A stretch of DNA of 64,000 nt from JAISFI01 sp031553775. Lineage in GTDB: Bacteria; Bacteroidota; Bacteroidia; Bacteroidales; Azobacteroidaceae. The notes under the pieces were generated by a model. That model made no database searches and was not told the DNA's origin. It was given only the letters and a program-made list of their open reading frames with translations. Positions within the stretch are counted from its first letter, which is position 1, and each line of letters starts with the position of its first letter. Shown in pieces: positions 55,023 to 64,000 of this stretch. The stretch is from contig JAVBLA010000012.1 in the NCBI GenBank assembly GCA_031553775.1, positions 62,001 to 126,000 of the forward strand. The letters run 5' to 3'. A program made the position numbers and the translations under genes.

Positions 55023-56732
55023 ATGCTAAAGACAATTCGTATTATTTTGTTTGTAAATATTCTGTTTGCAGGATGTCTGAGTCTGCAAGCCGGTACAATT
55101 AATGCCAAAGATTATATCCGGGGAGAAGATGCGACTCCCGGTATATATGAAGCAATTAAACAGTGTAAATTGTCCGGTGCCCGGCGTTTGGTCTTTCCTC
55201 CGGGAAAATATGAATTCCGGCCTGATTATGCCACGGAAAAATATATATTTATCAGCAACAACGACGGAAGTCTGAAACGTTTTGCTTTCGATTTGTCGGG
55301 AATGAATGATTTTGAAATCGACGGACAGGGATCACAATTTGTTTTCCATGGTTTTATCTCTCCCTTTTTGATGGAAAATACCCGGAATATCAAACTCCGG
55401 AACTTCTCCATCGATTATACACGGACTTTTCATTCCGAGGGGAAAATTATGGAAGTGTACAACGACAGCATCGATGTGCATTTTACATCTTCTTATCCTT
55501 ACCGGGTCGAACACCAGGTATTGACATTTACCGATGATGAAAAACGCTTGTACCCCTGGATGAGCCTGCTTGAATTTGATCCCGTAAAAAGGGAAACTGC
55601 TTATAAAGCCGTTGACTATTGGTGTGGTCCGAATGCTCCGGTTAAAGAGTTGGAACCCGGAGTTGTACGTGTATATGTCCCCGGAATCCGGGCAACAAAG
55701 GGTAATGTGATGGTTTTTGGTGCATCTCATCGCCTGGTTCCTGCATTTTGTGTTCTTTCGAGTGAAAACCTTGAATTTTCCCATATCGATATGTATCATT
55801 GTGGCGGAATGGGTATTATTGCCCAAATGAGTAAAAATATTTCCATAAATCATGTCAATACTACTCCGGCACCCGGTTCCGGCAGGGTGGTAAGTCTGAC
55901 GGCCGATGCCACTCATTTTTCCAATTGCTCCGGATATATCCGCATTACCGATTGTCTTTTTGAGAACCAGAAAGACGATGCCACTAATATCCATGGATTA
56001 TATGCTCGCATCGACAGGATTTTGTCACCGAACGAAATTATCGTGCAAATGGTGCATCCGCAGCAGGCCGGAATCGATTTTATCCTTCCCCAAAAAAGCA
56101 TGGAATTTGTCGATGCCGCCAGTCTTGTTACTTATGCTGAAAATGAAGTGGCATCTACGGAAAAGATCAACAAAGAATTTACTAAAGTAACTTTTCGTCG
56201 TCCTTTACCGGCAGAAATCAAGCTGAAAGATGGAATTGCTTCGGCAGACGCTTATCCCGAAGTATTGATTAAAAATTGTCGCATACGAGGCAATCGTGCC
56301 CGGGGGATCCTACTCGGCTCGAGAGCGAAAACGGTGATAGAAGACAATTACTTTCATACTCCCGGAGCCGCAATTCTGTTGGAAGGAGATTGCCGCTTCT
56401 GGTTTGAACAGGCAGGGGTCAGAAACCTGATTGTTCGCAGGAACACCTTTGACAATTGTTATTTCGGAACCTGGGGAAATGCCGTGATACAGGTTGCCAG
56501 CGGAATGGATGAAGACAAAAAGCCACTTTCCCGGTATAACCGGAATATCCTGATAGAAAATAACCGGTTTAAGACTTTTTGTCCTGAAATATTGAATGTA
56601 TATGCAGTGGATAAGCTTACTTTCAAAAACAATACCATTGAAAAAACGAGCGATTATCCCTATCCTGTCAATCCGGCAGAACCGTTTGTAGTTGCACATT
56701 CTTCTAATGTAAACATAGAACCGCTCGATTAG
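55023..56732 (+). CDS. GH110-like alpha-galactosidase 2 (right-handed beta-helix)
   Basis: This 569-residue paralogue of the previous protein has LVFPPGKYEF, FEIDGQGSQFVFHG, the acidic pair Asp318-Asp319 in NQKDDATNIHG, and NRARGILLGSRAKTVIEDNY with AAILLEGDCRFWFEQAG. The DDATN form of the acidic block is closer to known GH110 sequences than the DDFIN form of its neighbour, so this copy may be the canonical alpha-1,3-galactosidase and the other a variant. The N-terminus is hydrophobic with a Cys (LFAGCLSLQAG), so it may be a lipoprotein. It lies 51 bases after copy 1, with the next gene close behind. Confidence 0.82.
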   Translation: MLKTIRIILFVNILFAGCLSLQAGTINAKDYIRGEDATPGIYEAIKQCKLSGARRLVFPPGKYEFRPDYATEKYIFISNNDGSLKRFAFDLSGMNDFEIDGQGSQFVFHGFISPFLMENTRNIKLRNFSIDYTRTFHSEGKIMEVYNDSIDVHFTSSYPYRVEHQVLTFTDDEKRLYPWMSLLEFDPVKRETAYKAVDYWCGPNAPVKELEPGVVRVYVPGIRATKGNVMVFGASHRLVPAFCVLSSENLEFSHIDMYHCGGMGIIAQMSKNISINHVNTTPAPGSGRVVSLTADATHFSNCSGYIRITDCLFENQKDDATNIHGLYARIDRILSPNEIIVQMVHPQQAGIDFILPQKSMEFVDAASLVTYAENEVASTEKINKEFTKVTFRRPLPAEIKLKDGIASADAYPEVLIKNCRIRGNRARGILLGSRAKTVIEDNYFHTPGAAILLEGDCRFWFEQAGVRNLIVRRNTFDNCYFGTWGNAVIQVASGMDEDKKPLSRYNRNILIENNRFKTFCPEILNVYAVDKLTFKNNTIEKTSDYPYPVNPAEPFVVAHSSNVNIEPLD

Positions 56733-56765
56733 TATATGATTAATGAATCTGTAAAGAATATATTT

Positions 56766-59408
56766 ATGAAAACACATTTTCTTTTATTTGTTTTGTTATT
56801 TGTTTTCTGTTTTCATGGAAACGCACAGGATATCACTTCCAACCTGGAAGTATGGTATAAATTCGATTACAAGAATGGTGATATCTCTTTGAAAGATCAC
56901 TCCGGAAACGGACGGGATCTTGTGCCTTCAAAATGGGGGCAAACACAGGATTGGTCCAGCCTGCAATGGGGAACGGAAACTTTGAGTCAGGAACAACAGG
57001 GTTATATTTATTTTCCGGACGGAAGGGACGACAATGTGGTATTGTCTAATGCAGCCGATAATCACTGGACGGGTATTACCGGAACATCTGCCCGTACCTT
57101 GTGTGCCTGGATTCGCATCGATGCCGGCAGCAATGATAATGCCGGCCGGTACATGCTATGGTATGGTGATGAATCGAAGCCGGGCGGATGTTATAAAATT
57201 GCGTTGAAAGGACATAGTGTAGAACTGGAAAGCGGAGAAAACACTGCTGCCAATCAATGGTGTAATCGCAATGTAGGTTGGTTGAATGATGCTTCCCATC
57301 CGCAAGCAACCTGGCACCATTTTGCATTGGTTTACGATGGGCAGGGAAACCGCAGCACAGGATTTAAATTGTATATGAACGGAAACCCGGTAGATTTTAA
57401 TCCTGTGAATCCTTCTGCCGATTTATCTATCAATACGGTTGCGCAGTACGGACCGGAAATAGGCCGGTATATGGTAAAAATGGCTCTGGCAGATTTCCGT
57501 TATTATTCCAGGGCGCTGACGCTTGCCGAAATCAATAAGATTCGTGAAGGAGAATTACCGTTTGCTTATACAATTGCTAACCTGGGAAAAATAATTCAAA
57601 CAGCAATCAACAATCATGAAACACAGGTAGTGATTCCTCCGGGAGTTTACCGGGGTAAAGCACCTTTTTTGAATTTCAACGGGGCCTCTAACCTGAAAAT
57701 TATCGCCGATGGAGTTACAATGCTTTGCGAAACGAAAGTACGTGCTTTACAATTCGAGAGTTGCAGTAATATCACCCTACAGGGATTGACTATCGATTAT
57801 AACCCTCTTACATTTACTCAGGGAGATATTATTGCCGTGGGCAGTAATTATGTGGATGTGAAAATACATGCAGGATATCCTGTGGAGGCTTACAGCCGGA
57901 TCGATGTGATAGACCCGGATACCCGTTACCGGAAAAGAGGAAGTAAATTTGTCTGGAATGCAACGGCACAGATCATGGATGAAGGTGTAGTCAGGGTATT
58001 TCAGCCTGATTTACCTTCGGTAGCCCGGGTAGGCGACCTGGCATCGATGAGTACCGGACCCGAAGGGCAGTATGGAGCGCCGCATGCTTTTGTCCTGTCC
58101 AATTGCCAGGGAGGGATGGTATTAGACCGGGTGACCATTCATTCCGCCCCGGGTTTCGGAATTTTTGAATCGGGAGGAAAGGGCGGCAGCCAATTGACAG
58201 GCTGCCGGATCGTTCCGGGCCCTACTCCGGAAGGTGCAACCGAATCCCGCCTGCTGACTACTTCCTGGGATGCGATCCAGCATACCTTACTACATACCGG
58301 ACCGCTAATGGAAAATTGCCGGGTGGAAGATGCCGGTGATGACTCCTGGAGTGTAACCTGGGACGGGTCGTATACCATTGATTCTGCAACCGGCGACCGG
58401 ATTACTGTAGCAGGTGACATGGGGACCGCGCTTCAGGCCGGTGATACACTCCGCACCTCCCTGCATTCGGAATATGCGGTAATCGACCGCAAGTCGGGTA
58501 TCATCCTTATCCTGGATAAGAATTGCCCTTGGGCTGTCGGAACAAAAGTCTATTCTCCCAACAGGCGTTGTGAAAATTTTGTGTTACGGAATAATTATTT
58601 CAGAAGTTCCGGCAGGGTATTGGTCAAGGCAGGAAAAGGACTGATTGAGAATAATGTGATGGACAATGGACATAGCGGCGTGACCGTCAACTCGGAAGAC
58701 GCACTGACGGCTATCGATCAACTGACCATCCGGAACAATAAGATTATCGGAACCGGGCATTTTATGCCGGCATCCTGGAGTAATCAGGCCGGAGCCATTT
58801 CTATTGTCAACGGTTCGGGAAGTACCATATCGCCAGTAGGCTCTTTTGAAAAGATCGTTATAGAAAACAATGAATTTTCGGATGTTTCAGGAGTCAATAT
58901 TGTGGTCACTTCCACAAAAGATCTCAGAATCAAAGGAAATCGTTTTTATAAAACCGGCATCACCACTCCCAATAATACAGGAAGTGAGTGCGGTATAGAA
59001 CAAAATACAGTAGTATACCTGAAAAATTGTGATGTTGTTTTTTTAGACAGCAATGCCGTAATAAATAGAAATTTGCAGGCTCTTGTAAAACAGTATGGTA
59101 TTACAAATCTGACACAATTAAGAGGAGGTGTATTTGATTCTACCGATTCGGGGATCAAAGAGGTCAATTCGCCGGAAGAAGCATTCAAGCTGTATTATAA
59201 CGATCGTTCAATCGTTTTTGAAGTACCAGGATATCAGAACAGAATTACTTTACATATTTATGATTCCATGGGGAGACTGGAACAAAGCATCTGGCCTGAA
59301 AATTGCTCCGGAAAAACACTAGTTCCATATCAACCTCTTTTTTCAGGAATAAAGATTGTACGGATTCAAAGCGAAAACAGAAATTTTTATGGAAAAATTG
59401 TGATATGA
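56766..59408 (+). CDS. Secreted LamG plus beta-helix protein with T9SS sorting domain
   Basis: I use the ATG at 56766 (880 residues) because it begins the signal peptide; the earlier ATG at 56736 adds ten residues of no obvious use. A LamG/concanavalin-like domain spans about 25-260 (LEVWYKFDYKNGDISLKDHS, RTLCAWIRID, WHHFALVYDGQGN). A right-handed beta-helix follows, from 280 to 780 (VVIPPGVYRGKAPFLNF, ITLQGLTIDYNPLTF, GRVLVKAGKGLIENNVMDNG), then a T9SS sorting domain (LHIYDSMGRLEQS). The helix part shares the layout of GH110 but I do not find the paired aspartates, so substrate and activity are open. It closes the arm and is followed by a terminator. Confidence 0.75.
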   Translation: MKTHFLLFVLLFVFCFHGNAQDITSNLEVWYKFDYKNGDISLKDHSGNGRDLVPSKWGQTQDWSSLQWGTETLSQEQQGYIYFPDGRDDNVVLSNAADNHWTGITGTSARTLCAWIRIDAGSNDNAGRYMLWYGDESKPGGCYKIALKGHSVELESGENTAANQWCNRNVGWLNDASHPQATWHHFALVYDGQGNRSTGFKLYMNGNPVDFNPVNPSADLSINTVAQYGPEIGRYMVKMALADFRYYSRALTLAEINKIREGELPFAYTIANLGKIIQTAINNHETQVVIPPGVYRGKAPFLNFNGASNLKIIADGVTMLCETKVRALQFESCSNITLQGLTIDYNPLTFTQGDIIAVGSNYVDVKIHAGYPVEAYSRIDVIDPDTRYRKRGSKFVWNATAQIMDEGVVRVFQPDLPSVARVGDLASMSTGPEGQYGAPHAFVLSNCQGGMVLDRVTIHSAPGFGIFESGGKGGSQLTGCRIVPGPTPEGATESRLLTTSWDAIQHTLLHTGPLMENCRVEDAGDDSWSVTWDGSYTIDSATGDRITVAGDMGTALQAGDTLRTSLHSEYAVIDRKSGIILILDKNCPWAVGTKVYSPNRRCENFVLRNNYFRSSGRVLVKAGKGLIENNVMDNGHSGVTVNSEDALTAIDQLTIRNNKIIGTGHFMPASWSNQAGAISIVNGSGSTISPVGSFEKIVIENNEFSDVSGVNIVVTSTKDLRIKGNRFYKTGITTPNNTGSECGIEQNTVVYLKNCDVVFLDSNAVINRNLQALVKQYGITNLTQLRGGVFDSTDSGIKEVNSPEEAFKLYYNDRSIVFEVPGYQNRITLHIYDSMGRLEQSIWPENCSGKTLVPYQPLFSGIKIVRIQSENRNFYGKIVI

Positions 59409-59441
59409 GCAGCATTGGTTGATTCATTTGCATCGTTTGAT

Positions 59442-59486
59442 AAAATGGCCGCAGAACAGGAAGTGTATTCCTGTTGCGGTCATTTT
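59442..59486 (+). terminator. Terminator of the GH2-GH110 operon
   Basis: AAAATGGCCGCAGAACAGGA (59442-59461) pairs with TTCCTGTTGCGGTCATTTT (59468-59486) with a 2-base bulge and one G-T pair, followed by T-rich sequence. Confidence 0.65.
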
Positions 59487-59633
59487 GTTCTTAATGAACT
59501 TTTTAAGTTATGGAAATATTTGTGTGTTGAATGAATTATTTTGAAAAATAAAATTACAAAAAAGTTTGTTTTAGTTTAGTAACTTTCACTTTTGGTTTGT
59601 ATTATTAAAAACACTAAATTTTAATAATATACC

Positions 59634-60782
59634 ATGACTACACTATTTTTGAGGATTTATGTCTTTCTATGCAGCGGATTTATTGTTTTGTCCGCTTATT
59701 CACAGCACGAGTTGGAAAGCCGCTTGAACCTGTTCCGTCCCGGTGACGAAATCCAGAAACAACAAGTAAGCTATAAAGATCCCGGCCGCTCCGGAGAAAA
59801 TGTCCTCTGGGATTTCAGTAACCTGCATGCCGAAAATAAAAATTACCGGCTGGTCTATTCCGGCCGGCCGGATTCCATTATCACCGGTACCGAGCACCGC
59901 ACCATGTATTATTACTCCCTGTCGGGCGATTCCCTGCTGCTTACAGGTTATGAAAATCCTACTACCTTGATGCAATACCAACAACCGGAATTGCTCCTCC
60001 GCTTCCCGGTCCATTACGGGGACAGCACCTACGGGCATTTCCAGGGTACCGGTCAATACAGCAACCGCCTGCAAATACAGGTGATGGGCACGGTCCGGAG
60101 CATCGCCGATGCCTATGGAACGCTGATCCTGCCAGACAAAGACACGCTACGCCAGGTCCTGCGGGTCAAGACCATTAAATGGATGGCCGAGGATACCCGG
60201 ACATTTTCTTCCCGGAAGATACAGGACTCCCTCCTTGTCAGCAATGACAGCATCGATTTCCGTTTGGCTAACGACCCGGTCATCATCGGGATCGAAACCT
60301 GCCGCTGGTATGCACGGGGTTATCGTTACCCGGTATTTGAAACGGTCAAAAGTATTTTTAACCGGAAAGATTCGGAAGCGGACAATTTCCATACGGCTTT
60401 TTTCTATCCCCCGCAATTTCATAGTTACCTGGAAGAAGATGAAGAGAATCGGGCACTCCTGGAAAATGATTCTGTAGGTGCCGGAAGTTCCGAGCCCTCC
60501 CATCCGGACAATCCCTGGCAGGACCTTACTTATAATGCTTATCCTAACCCTGTCCAAACCAATTTGAACTTGGAGATATACCTACCGATACCCGCTCAAA
60601 CTGTCCGGGTACAACTCACCGACCGGCAGGGCCGGATATTGAAGGAAGACCACTGGGGCGCCCAACCGGCAGGCATCCTAAGTAAACAAATCTTCATGGC
60701 CCCGTATATCCGGGGGGAATATATCCTCCATATCCGTTTGGATGAGAGTTTTATGTTCAGTGAGATCATTCTGAAGAGATAA
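59634..60782 (+). CDS. Hypothetical secreted protein with T9SS sorting domain, partner of the Rhs-like gene
   Basis: This 382-residue protein has a signal peptide (to about 23, SAYSQ), a beta-rich region without known motifs (ENVLWDFSNLHAENKNYRL; LLLTGYENPTTLMQYQQPEL) and a T9SS sorting domain from about 300 (YNAYPNPVQTNLNLEIYLP; LTDRQGRILKED; GEYILHIRL). Base composition is clearly richer in G+C than neighbouring genes: bases 59881-59940 contain 35 G+C of 60. It is 26 bases upstream of the Rhs-like gene and probably co-transcribed with it. The function is unknown; a surface partner or carrier for the Rhs-like protein is a guess from adjacency. Confidence 0.7.
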   Translation: MTTLFLRIYVFLCSGFIVLSAYSQHELESRLNLFRPGDEIQKQQVSYKDPGRSGENVLWDFSNLHAENKNYRLVYSGRPDSIITGTEHRTMYYYSLSGDSLLLTGYENPTTLMQYQQPELLLRFPVHYGDSTYGHFQGTGQYSNRLQIQVMGTVRSIADAYGTLILPDKDTLRQVLRVKTIKWMAEDTRTFSSRKIQDSLLVSNDSIDFRLANDPVIIGIETCRWYARGYRYPVFETVKSIFNRKDSEADNFHTAFFYPPQFHSYLEEDEENRALLENDSVGAGSSEPSHPDNPWQDLTYNAYPNPVQTNLNLEIYLPIPAQTVRVQLTDRQGRILKEDHWGAQPAGILSKQIFMAPYIRGEYILHIRLDESFMFSEIILKR

Positions 60783-60808
60783 ACATTAACTACTTTAATT
60801 GCTATATT

Positions 60809-63800
60809 ATGAAAAGATCATTTATTATTTTCTCCCTGTTTTTTTGTAGCAGCCTTTTATTTACTCTCAATCTTCATAGCCAGCAAAGTTTTTTTGAGGA
60901 GATCAAGTCTCCCCAGTCGTCAGATTTCATGCGGTGTGCGAATACCACTATATCAAAAAATACGGGAAGACTGGAGTTTTCTATCCCCCTGCTCAATATC
61001 GTGGAAAAGGATTTCAATCTGCCGGTATCTATCAGTTATAACTCCGCCGGTTTTATGCCTGCAAAAAATGAAGGTATTGTTGGACTAAATTGGTTTATCA
61101 ATGCCGGAGGTTGCATCACTCGGTCTGTCAATGGAATGATGGCCGACGATCATAGAATTGCTCCTGAAAACTTCTATTCCCGGAGAGGTTTATCTTTCAT
61201 ACCTAAAGGCATGTACTCGGAAGATGATGTCAGTTTATTCAGAAAAGAAAAATTCCACTATGATCCTTATGGATTTTATCTAACCTCAGGTATGATCGAT
61301 CCCAACCCGGATGTTTTTTCATTTAACTTCTGCGGATATTCCGGGAAGTTCATCATCGGTTATGATGGAAACCCGAAGGTCATCTCATCTACTCAGGGGA
61401 GTTTCCAGGTAATACTCCATTCTTTCAACGAACAAACAAGATTGGGCTACTGTCCGGAACCTACCATGATCATTATTAAGGCGGACAATGGCTATACTTA
61501 TTATTTCGGTAGTTTACATGTAACATCGCCTGCAGCTTTGGAATATAATGTTGATTTCAGTAGGGGGGATGTGGTGTTTGAAGAAATACTCACGCCAGGT
61601 CCTATTACAGCATTTTATCTGACAAAAATCATTGCACCTAACCAAATGGAACTCAATATCGCGTATGAATTGCTTCCTTATTCTGATAGATTTAACATGG
61701 AAACATTCCCTAAACAAAAACAAAATTTTGTGTTCAATAAATACACATCTGCTTCGTATCTTTCTAAAGCAGAACCTAATCCTCATGGGCAACTTACCGA
61801 ATTTTCAGGATTGAGCGATAGCTATTCGGTTACTAAAATAGCCAGAATATCTGCCATTACCACTGAAAACCAGGAAGCTTTGTTTTTTTACTCAGGAAAA
61901 AAATCTATGTATGCAGGAGAATCCAAATGGCCTGTATACTCAGATTGCGGCTCCAAATTGGACTCTATCGTATTACGTGTCAACCCAGAGTATTATTCGG
62001 ACATCGAGGATCCGGTCAGGAACCGGATAGCTTTCCAATATTCATACAGGGGAGGAGAATTTTCCCGCTTATTCCTGGATGCATTGCTTCTGAACAACAC
62101 GGAAAAATACTGGTTTTCCTATCACAAAACACTGTTATTACCCAATCCGAATACAGGGGGAGTGGATCACTGGAACTACTGGAGCCGGATGAGTACATAT
62201 TTTGGACAATTATTACCGGATTTTCGTATCAACCAGAATGGAGAATATATATACCTGTCCACGGTGCGGGAAGTCACCTCAGAAGCCTTATTTGATGCAA
62301 CACTGCTACAGAAAGTAACTTTTCCTACCGGGGGAACCATGGAAGTGGAGTACGAAGAACATGATTACTCCAAACGGCTGGATCAAACCGCTTATTCCAA
62401 TTATTTTCCTGCTTTGCTCGACAGGGAAGGTTTTGCAGGAGGTGCACGCGTCAAGACCATTCTGGAAAATGATGGAAAGATTGTTATGCGTAGAGGTTTT
62501 GAATACTTGGATAATGAGGGGAAGAGTTCCGGCGTACTGATGAATTGGCCGCAATATTTCCAACCGCAATATGTGGCTCTTCCTGGTGGAATGATGGGAT
62601 ACTATCCCGGCGCATATACCTATACGACCTCGGCTTTCAACCTGGATGCATACGATTCAGACCATGTCAGGTATTCCCGGGTGAAAGAAACTCAGGTAGA
62701 AGAAGCTATATCTGTTGTAAAAAAGGAATACAATTTTGGGCTGTCTTCTATTGCGGGTGGAGAAACCGAAGGAATCCACAATACGAATTTTACCCTATCC
62801 AAACCAGCCAGGGCAGCATTCAGTGCAAGGATATCGACAATAGCTTCCGGAAAATCTTGTACATTGATTATTTACCGGAACCGGCAAATGTTCAAGAGGT
62901 TTCAATTGGATACGAACAGGACTTCCATTCCGGATACTTTGATGGTATTGCCGGAAGGAAAATATGAAGTCGGATTCCAGATCAGCCCGGCAACAGGCTT
63001 TACTTCCCGAATTTACTTATTCGATACTCCGGCTGTATACAAAGGGCCCTATACCATATCATACTTCTCCGATTATTCTACCAATCCTGACACGATTAAC
63101 GAAACGACAAACTGTGGGGAACGACTTGAAATACGGCAAATGTATACCAACAAGTTAGGAAAAACAAGTGATTTGTCTTTTCAACGGGGAAAATTGCTAA
63201 AGAAACAGGAGTTTAACTCTCAAGGGATACTTATAGAAGAAGTTGATTATGAGTATGAGGAGAATGTGCAGTGCCGTAAAATTGGCTATGGTATAAAGAC
63301 CCTTATGGAGAGTCCTCCATACGACATTCCGGAAACACCTGCTCCTATTGTCCAGGTATATAGCATCCCTCTGGCTCCATACAACCTGGTAAAGCAAATA
63401 AAAACCACCTATAGTAAGGACGGAAACTACCCTATTATCGAAACAATATCCTATTGGTATGATTCGCATAATCTACTGAAAGAACAGTCAGTAAAAATAG
63501 GCAATGAAAGTTATACTACAAAATACCTTCATGCCGTAGATAAGGCAGCAGATTTCCCTTATGAGGAAATGAAAACCGAATTCATTCTCAATCCGGAAGT
63601 GGAGGTTCAACAATACAAAAATGATTTTCTGCAGAAAACTTACCGGATCAATTATGCGCAATGGATGCCCGATATTCCATCGCCCTGCCGGGACAGGCGT
63701 TCTTATATACATTACCTGCCGGCTTCACTGGAGATACAAATGGGATCGAATATCTCTGAAGAAAGGGAAGTCTGCCATCTGTATGATAAAGAAGGGAACC

Positions 63801-64000
63801 GGGTATATGTAACCAGGGACGGTCATAAAAAGGTGGTTTACCTGTGGGGCTATAACTATCAGTATATTATCGCAGAGGTTGTGAATGCAAGTTATGAGCA
63901 GGTGGAAAATGCACTGGGGTGCCGGCCGGAAAGCCTTTCCTGCCAAACGGTGCCGGACTGGGAAAAGATCGGACGACTGCGTGCACAGCTTCCTGATGCG
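60809..64000 (+). CDS. Rhs/YD-repeat-like large secreted protein, 3' partial
   Basis: An open frame starts with ATG at 60809 and runs without a stop to the window edge (1064 codons seen). A signal peptide (MKRSFIIFSLFFCSSLLFTL) is followed by the N-terminal region typical of Bacteroidota Rhs-like proteins: FSIPLLNIVEKDFNLPVSIS, YNSAGFMPAKNEGIVGLNW, GGCITRSVNG, then TFPTGGTMEVEYE and YDKEGNRVYVTRDG. The last visible part, YLWGYNYQYIIAEVVNASYE, is the hallmark that precedes the Rhs core repeats. The C-terminal end, where a variable effector would be found, lies outside the window. Such proteins form large beta-shells; they may be surface proteins or polymorphic toxins. It follows the T9SS protein gene by 26 bases. 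Confidence 0.82.
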   Translation, partial: MKRSFIIFSLFFCSSLLFTLNLHSQQSFFEEIKSPQSSDFMRCANTTISKNTGRLEFSIPLLNIVEKDFNLPVSISYNSAGFMPAKNEGIVGLNWFINAGGCITRSVNGMMADDHRIAPENFYSRRGLSFIPKGMYSEDDVSLFRKEKFHYDPYGFYLTSGMIDPNPDVFSFNFCGYSGKFIIGYDGNPKVISSTQGSFQVILHSFNEQTRLGYCPEPTMIIIKADNGYTYYFGSLHVTSPAALEYNVDFSRGDVVFEEILTPGPITAFYLTKIIAPNQMELNIAYELLPYSDRFNMETFPKQKQNFVFNKYTSASYLSKAEPNPHGQLTEFSGLSDSYSVTKIARISAITTENQEALFFYSGKKSMYAGESKWPVYSDCGSKLDSIVLRVNPEYYSDIEDPVRNRIAFQYSYRGGEFSRLFLDALLLNNTEKYWFSYHKTLLLPNPNTGGVDHWNYWSRMSTYFGQLLPDFRINQNGEYIYLSTVREVTSEALFDATLLQKVTFPTGGTMEVEYEEHDYSKRLDQTAYSNYFPALLDREGFAGGARVKTILENDGKIVMRRGFEYLDNEGKSSGVLMNWPQYFQPQYVALPGGMMGYYPGAYTYTTSAFNLDAYDSDHVRYSRVKETQVEEAISVVKKEYNFGLSSIAGGETEGIHNTNFTLSKPARAAFSARISTIASGKSCTLIIYRNRQMFKRFQLDTNRTSIPDTLMVLPEGKYEVGFQISPATGFTSRIYLFDTPAVYKGPYTISYFSDYSTNPDTINETTNCGERLEIRQMYTNKLGKTSDLSFQRGKLLKKQEFNSQGILIEEVDYEYEENVQCRKIGYGIKTLMESPPYDIPETPAPIVQVYSIPLAPYNLVKQIKTTYSKDGNYPIIETISYWYDSHNLLKEQSVKIGNESYTTKYLHAVDKAADFPYEEMKTEFILNPEVEVQQYKNDFLQKTYRINYAQWMPDIPSPCRDRRSYIHYLPASLEIQMGSNISEEREVCHLYDKEGNRVYVTRDGHKKVVYLWGYNYQYIIAEVVNASYEQVENALGCRPESLSCQTVPDWEKIGRLRAQLPDA

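Noticed and set aside
60809..60850. Possible frameshift or phase-variable T tract at the start of the Rhs-like gene.
   Set aside because: A careful count gives seven Ts, and the frame from the ATG at 60809 runs through the tract and is open to the window end.
1..64000. CRISPR arrays, tRNA or rRNA genes, insertion sequences, integrases.
   Set aside because: None found by eye; the repeated sequence present is explained by gene paralogues, hairpins and regulatory motifs.

Overview
The window is from a Bacteroidota genome, most likely order Bacteroidales. The support is two SusC/SusD outer-membrane pairs, a hybrid two-component system, promoters of the TTTG-N19-TAnnTTTG type, and at least ten proteins ending in a type IX secretion (T9SS) C-terminal sorting domain. 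The many T9SS cargo proteins argue against the genus Bacteroides itself and favour a T9SS-bearing family (Odoribacteraceae, Tannerellaceae or Porphyromonadaceae). That placement is inference. I saw no rRNA, tRNA, CRISPR array, insertion sequence or phage gene.

Region 1 (1-8238) is a cytoplasmic and inner-membrane module for N-acetylmuramic acid (MurNAc) recycling. It holds a GntR/FadR-type regulator (5' end cut by the window), murQ and a BadF-type sugar kinase (murK-like) on the minus strand, and a divergent plus-strand run of GT2 glycosyltransferase, DUF4922 HIT-like protein, AmpG/MurT-like permease, NamZ-like exo-muramidase and an ECF sigma factor.

Region 2 (8239-39313) is a large same-strand export and uptake locus. 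It has a truncated FecR-like stub, SusC, SusD, two surface lipoproteins, three GHL10 (DigH/DUF187-like) glycosidases, two secreted zinc N-acetylmuramoyl-L-alanine amidases each preceded by a PD40 propeller protein, a phosphodiester glycosidase (NAGPA/DUF2233) and two propeller or beta-helix T9SS proteins. Read together with region 1, the simplest model is a peptidoglycan utilisation locus. Surface amidases strip stem peptides, GHL10 enzymes cut the denuded glycan, SusCD imports fragments, NamZ releases MurNAc in the periplasm, the permease imports it, and the kinase plus MurQ convert it to GlcNAc-6-phosphate. A candidate GntR operator core (GTATGAC) occurs upstream of the murK/GT divergon, the SusC operon and the third GHL10 gene, which would tie both regions to one regulator.

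Region 3 (39314-59486) is a second, separately controlled polysaccharide utilisation locus. A hybrid two-component sensor, a DUF1735/DUF5013-like lipoprotein, SusD and SusC lie on the minus strand. They are divergent from a GH2 enzyme, two GH110-like alpha-galactosidases and a LamG/beta-helix T9SS protein. It probably targets alpha-galactose-capped glycans. A repeated TTTGTTACAA-like element sits between the divergent arms.

Region 4 (59634-64000) has a small T9SS protein of higher GC than its surroundings, followed by a large Rhs/YD-repeat-like secreted protein that runs off the window.
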